A DNA stretch of 64,000 bases, taken from Stutzerimonas stutzeri. Its GTDB lineage: Bacteria > Pseudomonadota > Gammaproteobacteria > Pseudomonadales > Pseudomonadaceae. The stretch lies in contig DGLA01000018.1 in the NCBI GenBank assembly GCA_002387205.1, positions 11,213 through 75,212 on the forward strand, written 5' to 3'. Shown here in pieces: positions 35,218 to 44,552 of this stretch; position 1 is the first letter of the stretch, and each line of letters starts with the position of its first letter. The position numbers were made by a program, and so were the translations under genes. The notes under the pieces were generated by a model. The model did not search any database and had not been told where the DNA came from. It saw only the letters and a list, made by a program, of their open reading frames with translations.

Positions 35218-35760
35218 TTAACGATCGATGAGCCGCAGCAGCTTGCTCACTGACTCGTGGAGATCGCCTGAGTTGTCCAGCAGAAAGAGTTCATCCAGCG
35301 AATCCTCGAAACGCGCGTTGCGCGCCAGGCGGGCTTCGATCTGCTCCGGCGTCTCGCGGTTGCGCTTAAGCAGCCGTTGGCGCAGCACCTCGGGGCGCAC
35401 GCTGAGCAACACCGCCAGCAGGTCGGGATAGCGCTGGCGCGCCTGCTCAAGATAGCCCCGCGAACCGTTGACCAGCACATCCTCACCGGCGGCCAGCCAC
35501 TGGTCGATCTGGATTGGTATCCCGTATGCGAGTTCGTTGGCGCGCCAGCTCATGGCAAAGCCACCGTCGCGCTCCAAACGATCGAACTCGTCATGACTGA
35601 CCGCTTCGGCAGATTCGCCCACGGCTTCGGCCGAGCGCGTGATGACTCGCCGTGCGATACGTACGCCGCGCTCGGCCAGGGCTTCGCGTGCCGCATCGAG
35701 CACGCTGTCCTTGCCGGAACCGGAAGGGCCGATGAGGTAGATCAACCTGCCTTTCATCAA
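35218..35760 (-). CDS. phnN: Ribose 1,5-bisphosphate phosphokinase PhnN
   Basis: Guanylate-kinase-like enzyme that makes PRPP from ribose 1,5-bisphosphate, the last steps of phosphonate breakdown by C-P lyase. The 180-residue protein has the P-loop GPSGSGKDS (about residues 11-19) and VITRSAEAVGESAEAV. It stands alone here: no other phn gene is in the window, so the C-P lyase operon, if present, is elsewhere. Confidence 0.85.
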   Translation of the reverse strand: MMKGRLIYLIGPSGSGKDSVLDAAREALAERGVRIARRVITRSAEAVGESAEAVSHDEFDRLERDGGFAMSWRANELAYGIPIQIDQWLAAGEDVLVNGSRGYLEQARQRYPDLLAVLLSVRPEVLRQRLLKRNRETPEQIEARLARNARFEDSLDELFLLDNSGDLHESVSKLLRLIDR

Positions 35761-35865
35761 AATCCTCTGTTACCTTGCCAGGCGTGACGCCAAGGCTGCA
35801 GCCTGCCAGATTTTCATCATGCCTTCTCGTTATGTCGCATCGGCGATGCCTGAGCCCACGATTCC

Positions 35866-36306
35866 ATGATGTTCGACCTGACTGCCTACCTCGGCCTGTT
35901 CGGCGCGGCCTTCGCCGCCGCTACGCTGGTACCCGCTCAATCCGAGGCCGTTCTGGTCGGACTGTTGCTGCATGGCGGCTATTCGATGACAGGTCTGCTG
36001 GCGGTCGCCACGCTGGGCAATGTGCTGGGCTCATTGATCAACTGGCTGTTGGGCCGATCGATCGAACGCCTGCGCAACAAACGTTGGTTCCCCGTCAGCG
36101 CGCAGCAGCTGGAACGGGCCCAGCGCAGCTATCACCGCTTCGGTCGCTGGTCGCTGCTGCTGAGCTGGGTACCAATCATCGGCGACCCGCTGACAGTAGT
36201 CGCTGGTACGCTGCGTGAACCGCTGTGGAGCTTCCTCTTGTTGGTAACCCTGGCCAAGGGCGGCCGCTACGTGCTGCTCGCCAGCGTGACGCTCGGTTGG
36301 CTCTGA
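35866..36306 (+). CDS. YqaA/DedA (SNARE-associated) family membrane protein
   Basis: A 146-residue inner-membrane protein with three to four hydrophobic segments and the family core VPAQSEAVLVGLLLHGG plus a C-terminal RYVLLASVTLGWL. YqaA is a short DedA relative; DedA proteins act as undecaprenyl-phosphate or lipid translocases, but YqaA's role is not settled. ATG 35869 is an alternative start. Confidence 0.85.
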   Translation: MMFDLTAYLGLFGAAFAAATLVPAQSEAVLVGLLLHGGYSMTGLLAVATLGNVLGSLINWLLGRSIERLRNKRWFPVSAQQLERAQRSYHRFGRWSLLLSWVPIIGDPLTVVAGTLREPLWSFLLLVTLAKGGRYVLLASVTLGWL

Positions 36307-36331
36307 GCCCATCCAGAGCCATCGTTAACCC

Positions 36332-36562
36332 TCAGCGTAACGAAACGCCTCTGCGCTTGATTGATGACCTTTCGGTCACGTCCCTACTGTGCGCTCCACA
36401 AGCGGAAAACCTGTGGACGCGTTCAGCGACGGCATCTTCGGCACGATGCACGCTGACGTTGCTGATATTCAGCTCGGCGGCCGCCTTGCTCAGGTTTCCG
36501 CTGCGCATGAAGGCCAGGAACACCTCGAGCTTTTTCAGTTTGAATTCTTCGTCGATCTGCAT
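36332..36562 (-). pseudogene. Truncated LysR-type regulator (N-terminal HTH only)
   Basis: The first 38 residues are a normal LysR winged HTH (KLEVFLAFMRSGNLSKAAAE followed by NISNVSVHRA), resembling malonate-decarboxylase regulators. Right after VHRA the family sequence is lost and a short unrelated tail ends at residue 76; the effector domain is absent. An internal deletion with frameshift is the simplest explanation. It marks the disrupted chromosomal edge 1 kb before the tRNA fragment. Confidence 0.7.
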
Positions 36563-36786
36563 GGCGCACTCGAGCAGTGGCAGTTATTCGGCCTAGCCTA
36601 TCGCGCCAAGATGCCCTTGGCCTACGTGCATCCTGCAATGGTCGCTATTTGGTTACAGTGCAACTTGCAAGCCTTGCCAATATCCAGTATTTACCTAACC
36701 GATTGATATGTAAGGTGTTTTGCTTAACGGTGTCCTGTGGCACGGTCAATGCTCGCTACTCGCTGCCAAGTGGCGATAAAAACATA

Positions 36787-37011
36787 ATGGACTTGCTGCA
36801 AAGCGATCCGGCGAGAGGTCTGCACATGGGCAACAAGCTGAACGGAACATCCCAGATATGGGCTGATGGCTATTCATTCATGGAAGTGACCGAGACGCTA
36901 TTGGCCGCGCTGGGAATCCGTACGGATGACCAGCAAGCGCCAGAACAGCAATCCAGGCAAACCGAGACTTTCACGGCGGCGAGTGACGATATGCCCGAAC
37001 GCTACCGTTAG
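36787..37011 (+). CDS. Possible small hypothetical protein
   Basis: A 74-codon reading frame starting ATG 36787 (MDLLQSDPARGLHMGNKLNG). Its composition is protein-like, but there is no good ribosome-binding site and I recognise no family. It could be real, or part of the decayed boundary region. Confidence 0.3.
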   Translation: MDLLQSDPARGLHMGNKLNGTSQIWADGYSFMEVTETLLAALGIRTDDQQAPEQQSRQTETFTAASDDMPERYR

Positions 37012-37044
37012 GGTACTCAGAGCTGCTTCAGGACCGGCCTCTTG

Positions 37045-37203
37045 TCAGTCGGTCGGCTTGAATGGCTGGTAGGTGCAGCGCCTGATCTTGGTAAAAGCTG
37101 GGCTCATTAAACGCTGAAACTCCCAGCCGAGCTGGGCCTGCATGATGCGCAGGTTGTCAGATAGCGCATCCAATGCGTGTTGGGCATGGCATCCCAGCAA
37201 CAT
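37045..37203 (-). CDS. Possible 52-residue protein or C-terminal remnant
   Basis: A short minus-strand frame, ATG 37203 to TGA 37045, reading MLLGCHAQHALDALSDNLRI and ending YQPFKPTD. The helical centre (ALDALSDNLRIMQAQLGWEF) looks coding, and GACGGG precedes the ATG. It may be the end of a larger gene lost when the island inserted. Confidence 0.3.
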   Translation of the reverse strand: MLLGCHAQHALDALSDNLRIMQAQLGWEFQRLMSPAFTKIRRCTYQPFKPTD

Positions 37204-37547
37204 CCCGTCACTCAAAAACCTTCGTCTCCCCGCGAATCCTTCCTACATCGGCAGGAGGGAGGCCGAACACCCGCACATCACCCGCTCGGGTATTCGGTAC
37301 CGGTTTCGCCAAGGCGATTGCTGGCACGACAATCATGGATTTGTTGGGGAGGCCGGCAATGCTATGGCTGCAGGCGTCTCGAAGGCTGAAATCGTGTGGC
37401 TCGGCTGGCTATCGCCGTGAATGCTGAGCACTGTTCAACCGGGCCCGCTACCGTTGAGGGTGGCAAACTTCTGGCAAAAAAAGACGTTCAGGACTAGGAG
37501 AGGTTTCTGTCAGGAGCGCTAACCCCTTGAGAACCAAGGGGAAGGGA
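37204..37547. other. Island-edge intergenic stretch
   Basis: No gene is supported. Short reading frames in all plus frames overlap each other and have no convincing start signals. The stretch directly precedes the tRNA fragment. Confidence 0.4.
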
Positions 37548-37591
37548 TGGCGCATCCGGCGGGATTCGAACCCACGACCCCTCCTTCGGAG
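37548..37591 (-). other. tRNA 3'-end fragment, likely island attachment site
   Basis: Read on the minus strand, these 44 bases are the 3' part of a class I tRNA: an anticodon loop CTCCGAA (anticodon CCG, suggesting Arg), the 3' anticodon stem, a four-base variable loop, the T arm GTGGG-TTCGAAT-CCCGC, the acceptor 3' strand CGGATGC, discriminator G and CCA. The 5' half is missing and unrelated sequence lies in its place. Such fragments are the duplicated att sites left by tyrosine-integrase islands that insert in tRNA genes. The isotype is inferred; the fragment itself is plain. Confidence 0.8.
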
Positions 37592-38109
37592 ACTAATGCG
37601 GTACAGGAATCTTGGTTGGCGGCAAGCGTCCAAAAATGCCTCTAAGTGCCATACTGCAAGGGTTTCGTCTTTAACTGCGTCTTGCAGTTTAAGGCGAATA
37701 GCGACATCTGAGGGCAGTTACTCTTGGCACAAAAAACGAAATCCGGAATATCGATTTTTGACCACTAGCCAGACCCTGGCGCGTCCTACCGTCGTTTCAT
37801 TGAGCCTGAGTTCGGCTCGCGACATGCAGCGAGAATCGTAGCTCAGTACGCTCAGTGGAGGTTAACAGATCGCTGGTACCTGGCACCGCTCCGGCTCCAT
37901 CGGCGCGTGGAATGCACGACTACAGTCGTGCTGCGCCTGAATTCGCACAAACCTGCTTTTGTCCTGTGCTGTTACATATGCGCAACCCAGGACTTTGGTT
38001 GGCCAAAAGCTATCGGCACGTGTCTATGCATTAAGGACTCTGCTCCTGCAGGAGGCAATGGCAGAGCGACAAGCACCGGGATTCGCGGGCAGGAGGCTGG
38101 GTAGTCAGC
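37592..38109. other. Island left-end non-coding stretch
   Basis: About 500 bp with no supported gene, integrase or terminal repeat. Short reading frames are present but lack start signals and family features. Confidence 0.4.
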
Positions 38110-38355
38110 TCACTCGTCCTTGGCGTTTATCTCGGCAGAGGCGTTGCCAAACGACTCCCAGTGGCCAACCAGCTCATCCACGCGATCAGGAATGCGCGGT
38201 GACTTACTGAGCACTAGGCAGCGGGTCGTGCCCACATACTCCTCAAGGAGGTAGAGCGTATCTCCGACGTCGACGCCCATCTCCTGTAGAACGTCGTCGG
38301 GTAGGCGAATAGCACCGTCGCCGTCCCAGTCCTCAATCACTACATGATTTCGCAT
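38110..38355 (-). CDS. AbrB/MazE/SpoVT-type DNA-binding protein
   Basis: An 81-residue swapped-hairpin AbrB-type protein: GDGAIRLPDDVLQEMGVDVGDTLYLLEE is the core fold. Family members are usually antitoxins or transition regulators; no adjacent toxin gene is visible on either side, so it is an orphan here. ATG 38355 is preceded by GGGG and gives a start directly before the domain. Confidence 0.75.
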   Translation of the reverse strand: MRNHVVIEDWDGDGAIRLPDDVLQEMGVDVGDTLYLLEEYVGTTRCLVLSKSPRIPDRVDELVGHWESFGNASAEINAKDE

Positions 38356-38998
38356 TGTGACCCCAGGGAACGGTTGAATGGGTGTCCGCAGGGGGAAGCA
38401 ACGGCGAGCCGTTGCCAACGAAGTCCCGCGGCGCAGATCGACAGAATAGCAAAAAGCTCCTGGGCTCAGAGGGTTGTAACGACGACGCCCCTCATCTCTA
38501 GCCGCAGCTTCTGATATTTGAACACGCCCAAGGCCTGCCAGCTATCACCGCCGTTGTTGGGCTGAAAATCCCGCAATACCACCGGGGAAATTCACTATCC
38601 CCATGCCGCACTCAGCTAATGCACCGGCAGCTCACTGATAGGTCATCGTGACTTCGCTCTGTAGCCACCGTGGCTGCACTCGATTACCGCAGACTGTCGG
38701 TGGCAGTCCGGCAAAAACCACTGAGCCGCCACAAGCGCTCACTGGGGCACCTTCGCCGAACTAGCCAAATACACCCTCGTGACGACAGAACCCTCCACCG
38801 AATCGCCAATATCTAGCATGCGCCCCCGGAATAAATCGTTAAACCTCGACTGGCCTGGCCTTTCACTCACTCTATTCAAATGACACCGCCCCTGCGGACC
38901 ATTAAACGGAGCCCACCCGCCAGGACAAATACGTATCATGAGGCAGCGGGTTAGCTTGGTAAGCTCGCTCTCAGACAACCTTTGTCAATGTGGCCGTC
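38356..38998. other. Region upstream of the Wadjet operon
   Basis: No gene I can support. A minus-strand frame at 38739-38978 has a TTG start with no proper ribosome-binding site and no recognised family. Part of it (about 38750-38785) resembles 46370-46405 beyond the operon's other end (CACCTTCGCC..TAG.CAAAT..ACCCTC), so related decayed sequence may flank the Wadjet genes. The jetA promoter must lie here but is not obvious. Confidence 0.4.
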
Positions 38999-40498
38999 AT
39001 GGAAGAAAGCGCGCAACAGCGTTCAGAACGCTATGTATCCGCCCGCAGCCAGCACCCAGCGTGGCTTTTGCTCGCCTCGCGGCGTGCTCCGCTCGTATTG
39101 GGCTGCCTGCGCACGCTATTCGAGCGGGCGCATGATGGGATCCCCATGGAGGATGCGCTGCAAGCGCTGTCCGAAATGCTGGCTGCTTATGCCAGCCAGG
39201 AGCTTTACGAAATCGACCCAGATGCAACGCATCTCCAAGCAGGTCGTGAACTTCGTGAATGGATCAAGCGGCGCCTCGTCGTAGAGCGAGAGGGCCGTAT
39301 CTATGCAACCGACGCGCTGGAGTCAGCCATCCAGTTCGTCGATTCGCTGGATAGTCGGATCATGACTTCGACGGCATCTCGCCTTTCGGTGGTTCAGCGT
39401 GAGATCGAAAACCTGGAAACGGGTCTGAACCCCAGCCCAACTGGCCGTATTGCCAGCCTGCGCCGCCGAATCCAGGATTTGGAGCACGAGCTAGCGCAGG
39501 TAGAGGCTGGCAACGTCATCGTGCTTGATGAAGCGCAGGCGATAGAGGGCATACGCGAGGTATATAACCTGGCCACCAGCCTACGCGCGGACTTTCGACG
39601 AGTTGAAGACTCTTGGCGCGAGGCGGATCGCGCCCTTCGACACTCGATCATCAGCGAGCAGTCTCACCGTGGAGAAATCGTCGATCGGTTGTTGGACGGG
39701 CAAGATGCTCTACTCAACACTCCCGAGGGGCGTGTCTTCGAAAGCTTCCAGCAGCAACTGAGGCAGTCCGCTGAGCTGGAAACCATGCGTGAGCGCTTGC
39801 GCACCATCCTTCATCATCCAGCGGTTCCAAAGGCACTGAATCCTCCCCAGCAACGTGAGCTACGTTGGCTGGCGTTACGCCTGGTTCGGGAGTCGCAGGC
39901 TGTGCTCCAAGCGCGCGCCCGAAGCGAGCGCGATGTTCGTGGCTTCATGAAGACGGGGCTGGCCGCCGAGCATCATCGCGTCGGACAGTTACTCAACGAC
40001 TTCTTCAATCTAGCGCTCAGCGTCGACTGGCAACGCCAGTCAGAACGCCGTAAGCCTGCATGTTTACCACCGGTTGGCGTAGCCATTACCGGTATCCCGG
40101 CAATCGAGCGTCTCCGCTTCAAGACCCTGGATGACGATGATACGGGCGAGCTGGATCTGAGTTTGAAGCCAGCGGGGTTGGAGCAGATTGATGATGACTT
40201 CTGGGATGCCTTCGACGGGCTGGATCGTGAAGCGCTGATTCAGGACACCCTAGCTGTGCTGGCGGAGCAGGGGCGCCCTGTGAGCCTCGGGGAGCTTGCG
40301 TCTTTGCTTCCACCTGCTCACGACCTAGAAACCTTTGCGCTCTGGTTGGCGATGGCACGCGAGGCAGGTATTGAGGTGCTGAAAGAGGAGCGTCAGCTCG
40401 TGGAGCTAGTTGACGAGGATGAGCAACGCTGGCGCTTCAATCTGCCTTATGTCGGACTCGACCACGAGGCACTCAAGGACATCGATTGGGAGTTGTGA
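38999..40498 (+). CDS. jetA: Wadjet anti-plasmid system protein JetA (DUF3375)
   Basis: Kleisin-like (MukF-type) subunit of the type I Wadjet complex, which with JetB and JetC forms an SMC motor that loops circular plasmid DNA for cleavage by JetD. The 499-residue product has the DUF3375 layout: N-terminal wHTH-like region with HPAWLLLASRRAPLVLG, a long coiled coil (about residues 120-260) and a C-terminal wHTH/acidic region. ATG 38999 is chosen; a GTG three codons upstream is possible and neither has a strong ribosome-binding site. jetB starts two bases after its stop. Confidence 0.93.
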   Translation: MEESAQQRSERYVSARSQHPAWLLLASRRAPLVLGCLRTLFERAHDGIPMEDALQALSEMLAAYASQELYEIDPDATHLQAGRELREWIKRRLVVEREGRIYATDALESAIQFVDSLDSRIMTSTASRLSVVQREIENLETGLNPSPTGRIASLRRRIQDLEHELAQVEAGNVIVLDEAQAIEGIREVYNLATSLRADFRRVEDSWREADRALRHSIISEQSHRGEIVDRLLDGQDALLNTPEGRVFESFQQQLRQSAELETMRERLRTILHHPAVPKALNPPQQRELRWLALRLVRESQAVLQARARSERDVRGFMKTGLAAEHHRVGQLLNDFFNLALSVDWQRQSERRKPACLPPVGVAITGIPAIERLRFKTLDDDDTGELDLSLKPAGLEQIDDDFWDAFDGLDREALIQDTLAVLAEQGRPVSLGELASLLPPAHDLETFALWLAMAREAGIEVLKEERQLVELVDEDEQRWRFNLPYVGLDHEALKDIDWEL

Positions 40499-40500
40499 GC

Positions 40501-41250
40501 ATGGCAGGGATCTTCGATCGAATAGCAGGCGCCTCTGGCACCGACGAAACGGAGCTGACGGTGGAGCCCATAGCGTTGGATGACGGCATGGATGATGAAC
40601 AGCCTCTTATGAGCGCCGCTGTTCAGGTCGATGAGCGCCGGACGCCGCAACGGGTACGTGAGGCCGTACAGGAAATGCTCAAGTACGGGCTGCTGGAAGA
40701 AAGTCACAAGCCCAATCTGTATCGCTCGGCGCTTGCCAATATCGAGGCGGTCGACACAATCCTGGAACCCCTCGACCTGGCCATGGGGGTCGACGAGGTT
40801 CGCGGGCTGGTGTTCGTCACCGTTCGTCAGGGTGAGGTGGCCGAGCAGGATGACTGGTCGCACCCCCTTGTGCGCAGGCAAAGGCTGAACCTGGAGCAGT
40901 CCCTGCTGATCGCCATTCTGCGCCAGCATTTCATCGCCTACGAACAGGAAAGCGGTACGGGCGCCACTCAGGCACTGGTAGCTGTTGATGAGCTGATTCC
41001 GCAATTGCAGGTTTACCTGGGCGAGCTGGGCAGTGAGGCGAAGGAGCGCAATCGCGTCATCACGCTGCTGGACCAGCTCAAGGGGCATGGTCTGGTGTCG
41101 GCTCTGGATGCTCATGATCGAGTCATCATCCGCCCCATCATTACCCACTTGGCCAACCCAGAAAACCTGCAGGCACTCGTGGCTTGGCTGCGCGAGCAGG
41201 TGGAAGGCGCGGCTACGCCGGTTGCTGGTGCTGAGGAGGATGAGGCGTGA
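40501..41250 (+). CDS. jetB: Wadjet protein JetB (DUF4194)
   Basis: KITE (MukE-like) subunit that binds the JetA kleisin. The 249-residue protein matches DUF4194: EMLKYGLLEESHKPNLYRSA, VRQGEVAEQDDWSHPLVRRQ and a winged-helix region in the second half (LLDQLKGHGLVSALDAHDRV). ATG 40501 follows the jetA stop; the stop overlaps jetC's GTG by four bases. Confidence 0.92.
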   Translation: MAGIFDRIAGASGTDETELTVEPIALDDGMDDEQPLMSAAVQVDERRTPQRVREAVQEMLKYGLLEESHKPNLYRSALANIEAVDTILEPLDLAMGVDEVRGLVFVTVRQGEVAEQDDWSHPLVRRQRLNLEQSLLIAILRQHFIAYEQESGTGATQALVAVDELIPQLQVYLGELGSEAKERNRVITLLDQLKGHGLVSALDAHDRVIIRPIITHLANPENLQALVAWLREQVEGAATPVAGAEEDEA

Positions 41251-44200
41251 AGCAAGCACTACTCTGGCGTGACAGCGAGACCTTCATTCTCAGCAGCATC
41301 GAACTCTATAACTGGGGCGGCTTTCAGGGCTATCACCGTGCCGAGATCGATCCCTCAGGCACCGCCGTGATCGGCCCAACGGGTAGCGGTAAAACGACGC
41401 TGGTGGATGCTCTGATGACCTTGCTGTGCGCCAACCCGCGCTACAACCTAGCTTCCACAGGTGGGCATGAAAGCGACCGTGATCTGGTGTCCTATGTGCG
41501 CGGGGTTACCGGCCCTGGAGACGGAGGTGTAGAGCAATCTCATATCGCGCGCCAGGGTAAGACGGTCACCGCCATTGCCGCCACGCTCGAGCGTGACGGT
41601 GCGCAGGTGCGACTGGGCGCTGTACTCTGGTTCGAGGGCACCAGCTCCTCGGCGTCCGATCTGAAAAAACTGTGGCTGTTAAGCGAGTCCCCCGAGCAGA
41701 CGCTGGAGCATTGGCTCAGCCAACATCACGCAGGCGGCATGCGGGCGTTGCGTCAGATGGAGAAGGATGGGACGGGTATCTGGCGGTATCCCAGCAAAAA
41801 AGCCTTCCTGGCCAGGCTCAGGGATTACTTCGAAGTCGGTGAAAACGCCTTCACCTTGCTCAACCGCGCTGCCGGCCTGAAACAGCTCAATAGCATTGAT
41901 GAGATCTTTCGCGAGTTGGTGCTCGATGACCGCTCCGCTTTCGGGCGGGCTGCCGAGGTCGCTACTAGTTTCGATGATCTAACGGACATTCACCGGGAAC
42001 TGGAAACCGCTAGAAAGCAGCAGCGCTCATTACAACCGGTTGCCGATGGCTGGGAGCGTTACAAGGCCTTACAAGAACAGCTGCAGGATAAACAGGTGCT
42101 CGAAGGCATTCTTCCGGTCTGGTTCGCCGAGCAGGGGTATCGCCTATGGTTGGCTGAAACCAATAGGCTAGAGAAGGAGCACAAGCAGGCTGAGCTGGAT
42201 CGAGAACACTGCGAGAGTCGACTTGGTGCCCAGAAGGGTGTGGTTGATCAGCAGCGTCAGCGCTACTTGCGAGTAGGTGGCGCTGGAATAGATCAATTGC
42301 GCGAGCGTATCGCTGAGTGGGGCAAGGTATGCGGTAGGCGTAGTCTGCAGGCCGAGCGATACCGACGCTTGGCCAAGGGTCTTGGACTATCGGAGGAGCT
42401 ATCGGCCGCCTCTCTAAAGGAGAACCAGGAGCAGATCACTGAACGCCTGGAAATCCTGACCCAGCAGCTTGATGGCGCGCGCGAACAGGCGTTCAAAGCC
42501 GGCCTCGCCCAGCAGGAGCTGAATGGTCGGTTACAGACCTTGCAGCAGGAGCGTGCTGAGGTTGAGAGACGGCCCAGCTCGAATCTGCCAGGGCTATTTC
42601 ATGCCTTTCGGAGTGATCTGGCGCAGGAGCTTGGACTCGATGAGTCGACCCTCCCTTTTGTTGCCGAGCTAGTTCAGGTCAAGCCCGAGGAGCTGGCCTG
42701 GCGGGGCGCTATCGAGCGGGCCATCGGCAGCCACCGACTGCGCATTCTGGTGCCGCAGGGCTCATCCCAGGCCGCATTGCGCTGGGTGAACCAGCGGCAC
42801 AACCGTTTGCATGTGCGCCTGTTGGAAGTGAGAGAGCCTGCTTCGCGACCGGTGTTCTTTGATGATGGTTTTACTCGCAAACTGACCTTCAAGGAGCATC
42901 CGTACCGAGAAGCCGTAAAGGCACTACTGGCAGACAATGACCGCCACTGCGTCGAAAGCCCGGAGCAATTGCGTCATACACCTCACGCCATGACGGCCCA
43001 GGGGCTGATGTCGGGCAAAGAACGCTTCTTCGACAAGCAAGATCAGAAGCGCCTGGATGAAGACTGGCTGACCGGCTTCGATAACCGCGACCGCCTGGCT
43101 TTCTTGGCCGAGCAGATTCACGAGGTCAATGAACAGCTCGCGCCTGCCAAGCTGGCCTTGGATGCCGCGCAGGACGATGTCCGTCAGCTGGAGACTCAAG
43201 CTTCGCTGCTGAAACGCGTTGAAGAACTGCAGTTCGAGGATATTGATCTGCCGGGCGCGGAGAGTCAGCTGGAATCGCTGCGTACGCAACTGGCCACCCT
43301 GACGCGCCCCGATTCTGACCTTGCCATGGTCAAGGTCGAACTGGATGAAGCCGAGACCCTGCTGGAGTCTCTGGACCAACAGCTCCGCCAACTGATTGAG
43401 CAGTGCGTTCAGTTAAAAACACAGTTTGACCAGGCCGCATCCGCTACCCGTAAGGCATATAACGGCGCGGAAAAAGGGCTGAACGATACGCAGCGTGAAC
43501 TAGCGAAAGAGCACTTCCCTACTCTGGCCCCGGAAGACCTCGGCGACATTGTCGAGTTGGAGCGCAAGCATACGCGTGAGCTTCAACAGCAGCTCAAATC
43601 GCTCGGCGAAAAATTGGGTCATGAGCAAACAGAGCTAGCCAAACGAATGTCCGACGCCCTGAAGGTCGATACCGGCGCGCTTGCAGAGGTCGGGCGAGAA
43701 CTGGTGGACGTACCAAGGTATCTGGAGCGTCTGCGTGTGCTGACTGAGGAAGCCCTGCCCGAGAAACTCAAGCGCTTTCTGGAATACCTCAATCGTTCCT
43801 CGGATGATGGCGTCACCCAGTTGCTCAGCTATATCGACCATGAAGTCTCGATGATTGAGGAGCGCCTGGATGACCTGAACAGTACGATGCAGCGTGTCGA
43901 CTTTCAGCCCGGACGCTATCTGCGCTTGGTCGCGAAAAAGGTCATTCATGAAAGCCTTCGCACCTTGCAACAGGCTCAGCGCCAACTGAACTCGGCGCGT
44001 TTCATCGATGATGAAGGCGAGAGCCACTACAAGGCATTGCAGGCGCTCGTTGGCCTGCTCAAGGATGCTTGCGAGCACAGCAGGAATCAGGGCGCCAAGG
44101 CGCTGCTGGATCCGCGCTTCCGCCTGGAGTTCGCGGTCTCGGTGATCGATCGCGAAAGCAGGAGTGTCATCGAAACCCGAACAGGTTCTCAGGGGGGTAG

Positions 44201-44552
44201 TGGTGGCGAGAAAGAGATCATCGCCTCATATGTGCTGACCGCTTCCCTCAGCTATGCGCTCTGTCCCGACGGCAGCAGCCGGCCGTTGTTCGGCACCATC
44301 GTGCTCGACGAGGCGTTCTCGCGCAGCTCCCATGCGGTTGCCGGTCGGATCATCGCAGCGCTGAGGGAATTCGGCCTGCATGCTGTCTTCATCACGCCCA
44401 ACAAGGAAATGCGCCTGTTGCGCCACCATACGCGTTCGGCAGTCGTCGTTCATCGGCGCGGCGTGGAATCCAGTCTGGTTTCGCTGAGCTGGGAAGCTTT
44501 GGATGAGCATCATCAACAGCGCATCAAGGCCATGCATGAAGTCGCCCACTGA
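41247..44552 (+). CDS. jetC: Wadjet SMC-like ATPase JetC
   Basis: MukB-like SMC ATPase, 1101 residues, start GTG 41247 overlapping the jetB stop (GTGA). Walker A GPTGSGKTT at residues 43-51; long coiled-coil arms from about 280 to 900 with a small hinge near 440-520; the ABC signature region SQGGSGGEKE (about residue 980) and Walker B TIVLDEAFS near the end. ATP-driven loop extrusion by the JetABC motor measures plasmid size before JetD cuts. No frameshift or missing motif is seen. Confidence 0.95.
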   Translation: MKQALLWRDSETFILSSIELYNWGGFQGYHRAEIDPSGTAVIGPTGSGKTTLVDALMTLLCANPRYNLASTGGHESDRDLVSYVRGVTGPGDGGVEQSHIARQGKTVTAIAATLERDGAQVRLGAVLWFEGTSSSASDLKKLWLLSESPEQTLEHWLSQHHAGGMRALRQMEKDGTGIWRYPSKKAFLARLRDYFEVGENAFTLLNRAAGLKQLNSIDEIFRELVLDDRSAFGRAAEVATSFDDLTDIHRELETARKQQRSLQPVADGWERYKALQEQLQDKQVLEGILPVWFAEQGYRLWLAETNRLEKEHKQAELDREHCESRLGAQKGVVDQQRQRYLRVGGAGIDQLRERIAEWGKVCGRRSLQAERYRRLAKGLGLSEELSAASLKENQEQITERLEILTQQLDGAREQAFKAGLAQQELNGRLQTLQQERAEVERRPSSNLPGLFHAFRSDLAQELGLDESTLPFVAELVQVKPEELAWRGAIERAIGSHRLRILVPQGSSQAALRWVNQRHNRLHVRLLEVREPASRPVFFDDGFTRKLTFKEHPYREAVKALLADNDRHCVESPEQLRHTPHAMTAQGLMSGKERFFDKQDQKRLDEDWLTGFDNRDRLAFLAEQIHEVNEQLAPAKLALDAAQDDVRQLETQASLLKRVEELQFEDIDLPGAESQLESLRTQLATLTRPDSDLAMVKVELDEAETLLESLDQQLRQLIEQCVQLKTQFDQAASATRKAYNGAEKGLNDTQRELAKEHFPTLAPEDLGDIVELERKHTRELQQQLKSLGEKLGHEQTELAKRMSDALKVDTGALAEVGRELVDVPRYLERLRVLTEEALPEKLKRFLEYLNRSSDDGVTQLLSYIDHEVSMIEERLDDLNSTMQRVDFQPGRYLRLVAKKVIHESLRTLQQAQRQLNSARFIDDEGESHYKALQALVGLLKDACEHSRNQGAKALLDPRFRLEFAVSVIDRESRSVIETRTGSQGGSGGEKEIIASYVLTASLSYALCPDGSSRPLFGTIVLDEAFSRSSHAVAGRIIAALREFGLHAVFITPNKEMRLLRHHTRSAVVVHRRGVESSLVSLSWEALDEHHQQRIKAMHEVAH

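Noticed and set aside
37527..37841. Plus-strand frame reading RRDSNPRP across the tRNA fragment
   Set aside because: This phrase is the well-known false translation of an antisense tRNA 3' end; the frame is not a gene.
37592..38109. Integrase near the tRNA fragment
   Set aside because: No tyrosine- or serine-recombinase motif in any frame here; it must lie elsewhere if it exists.
38739..38978. Minus-strand 79-codon frame upstream of jetA
   Set aside because: TTG start with no spaced ribosome-binding site and no family features; more likely decayed sequence.
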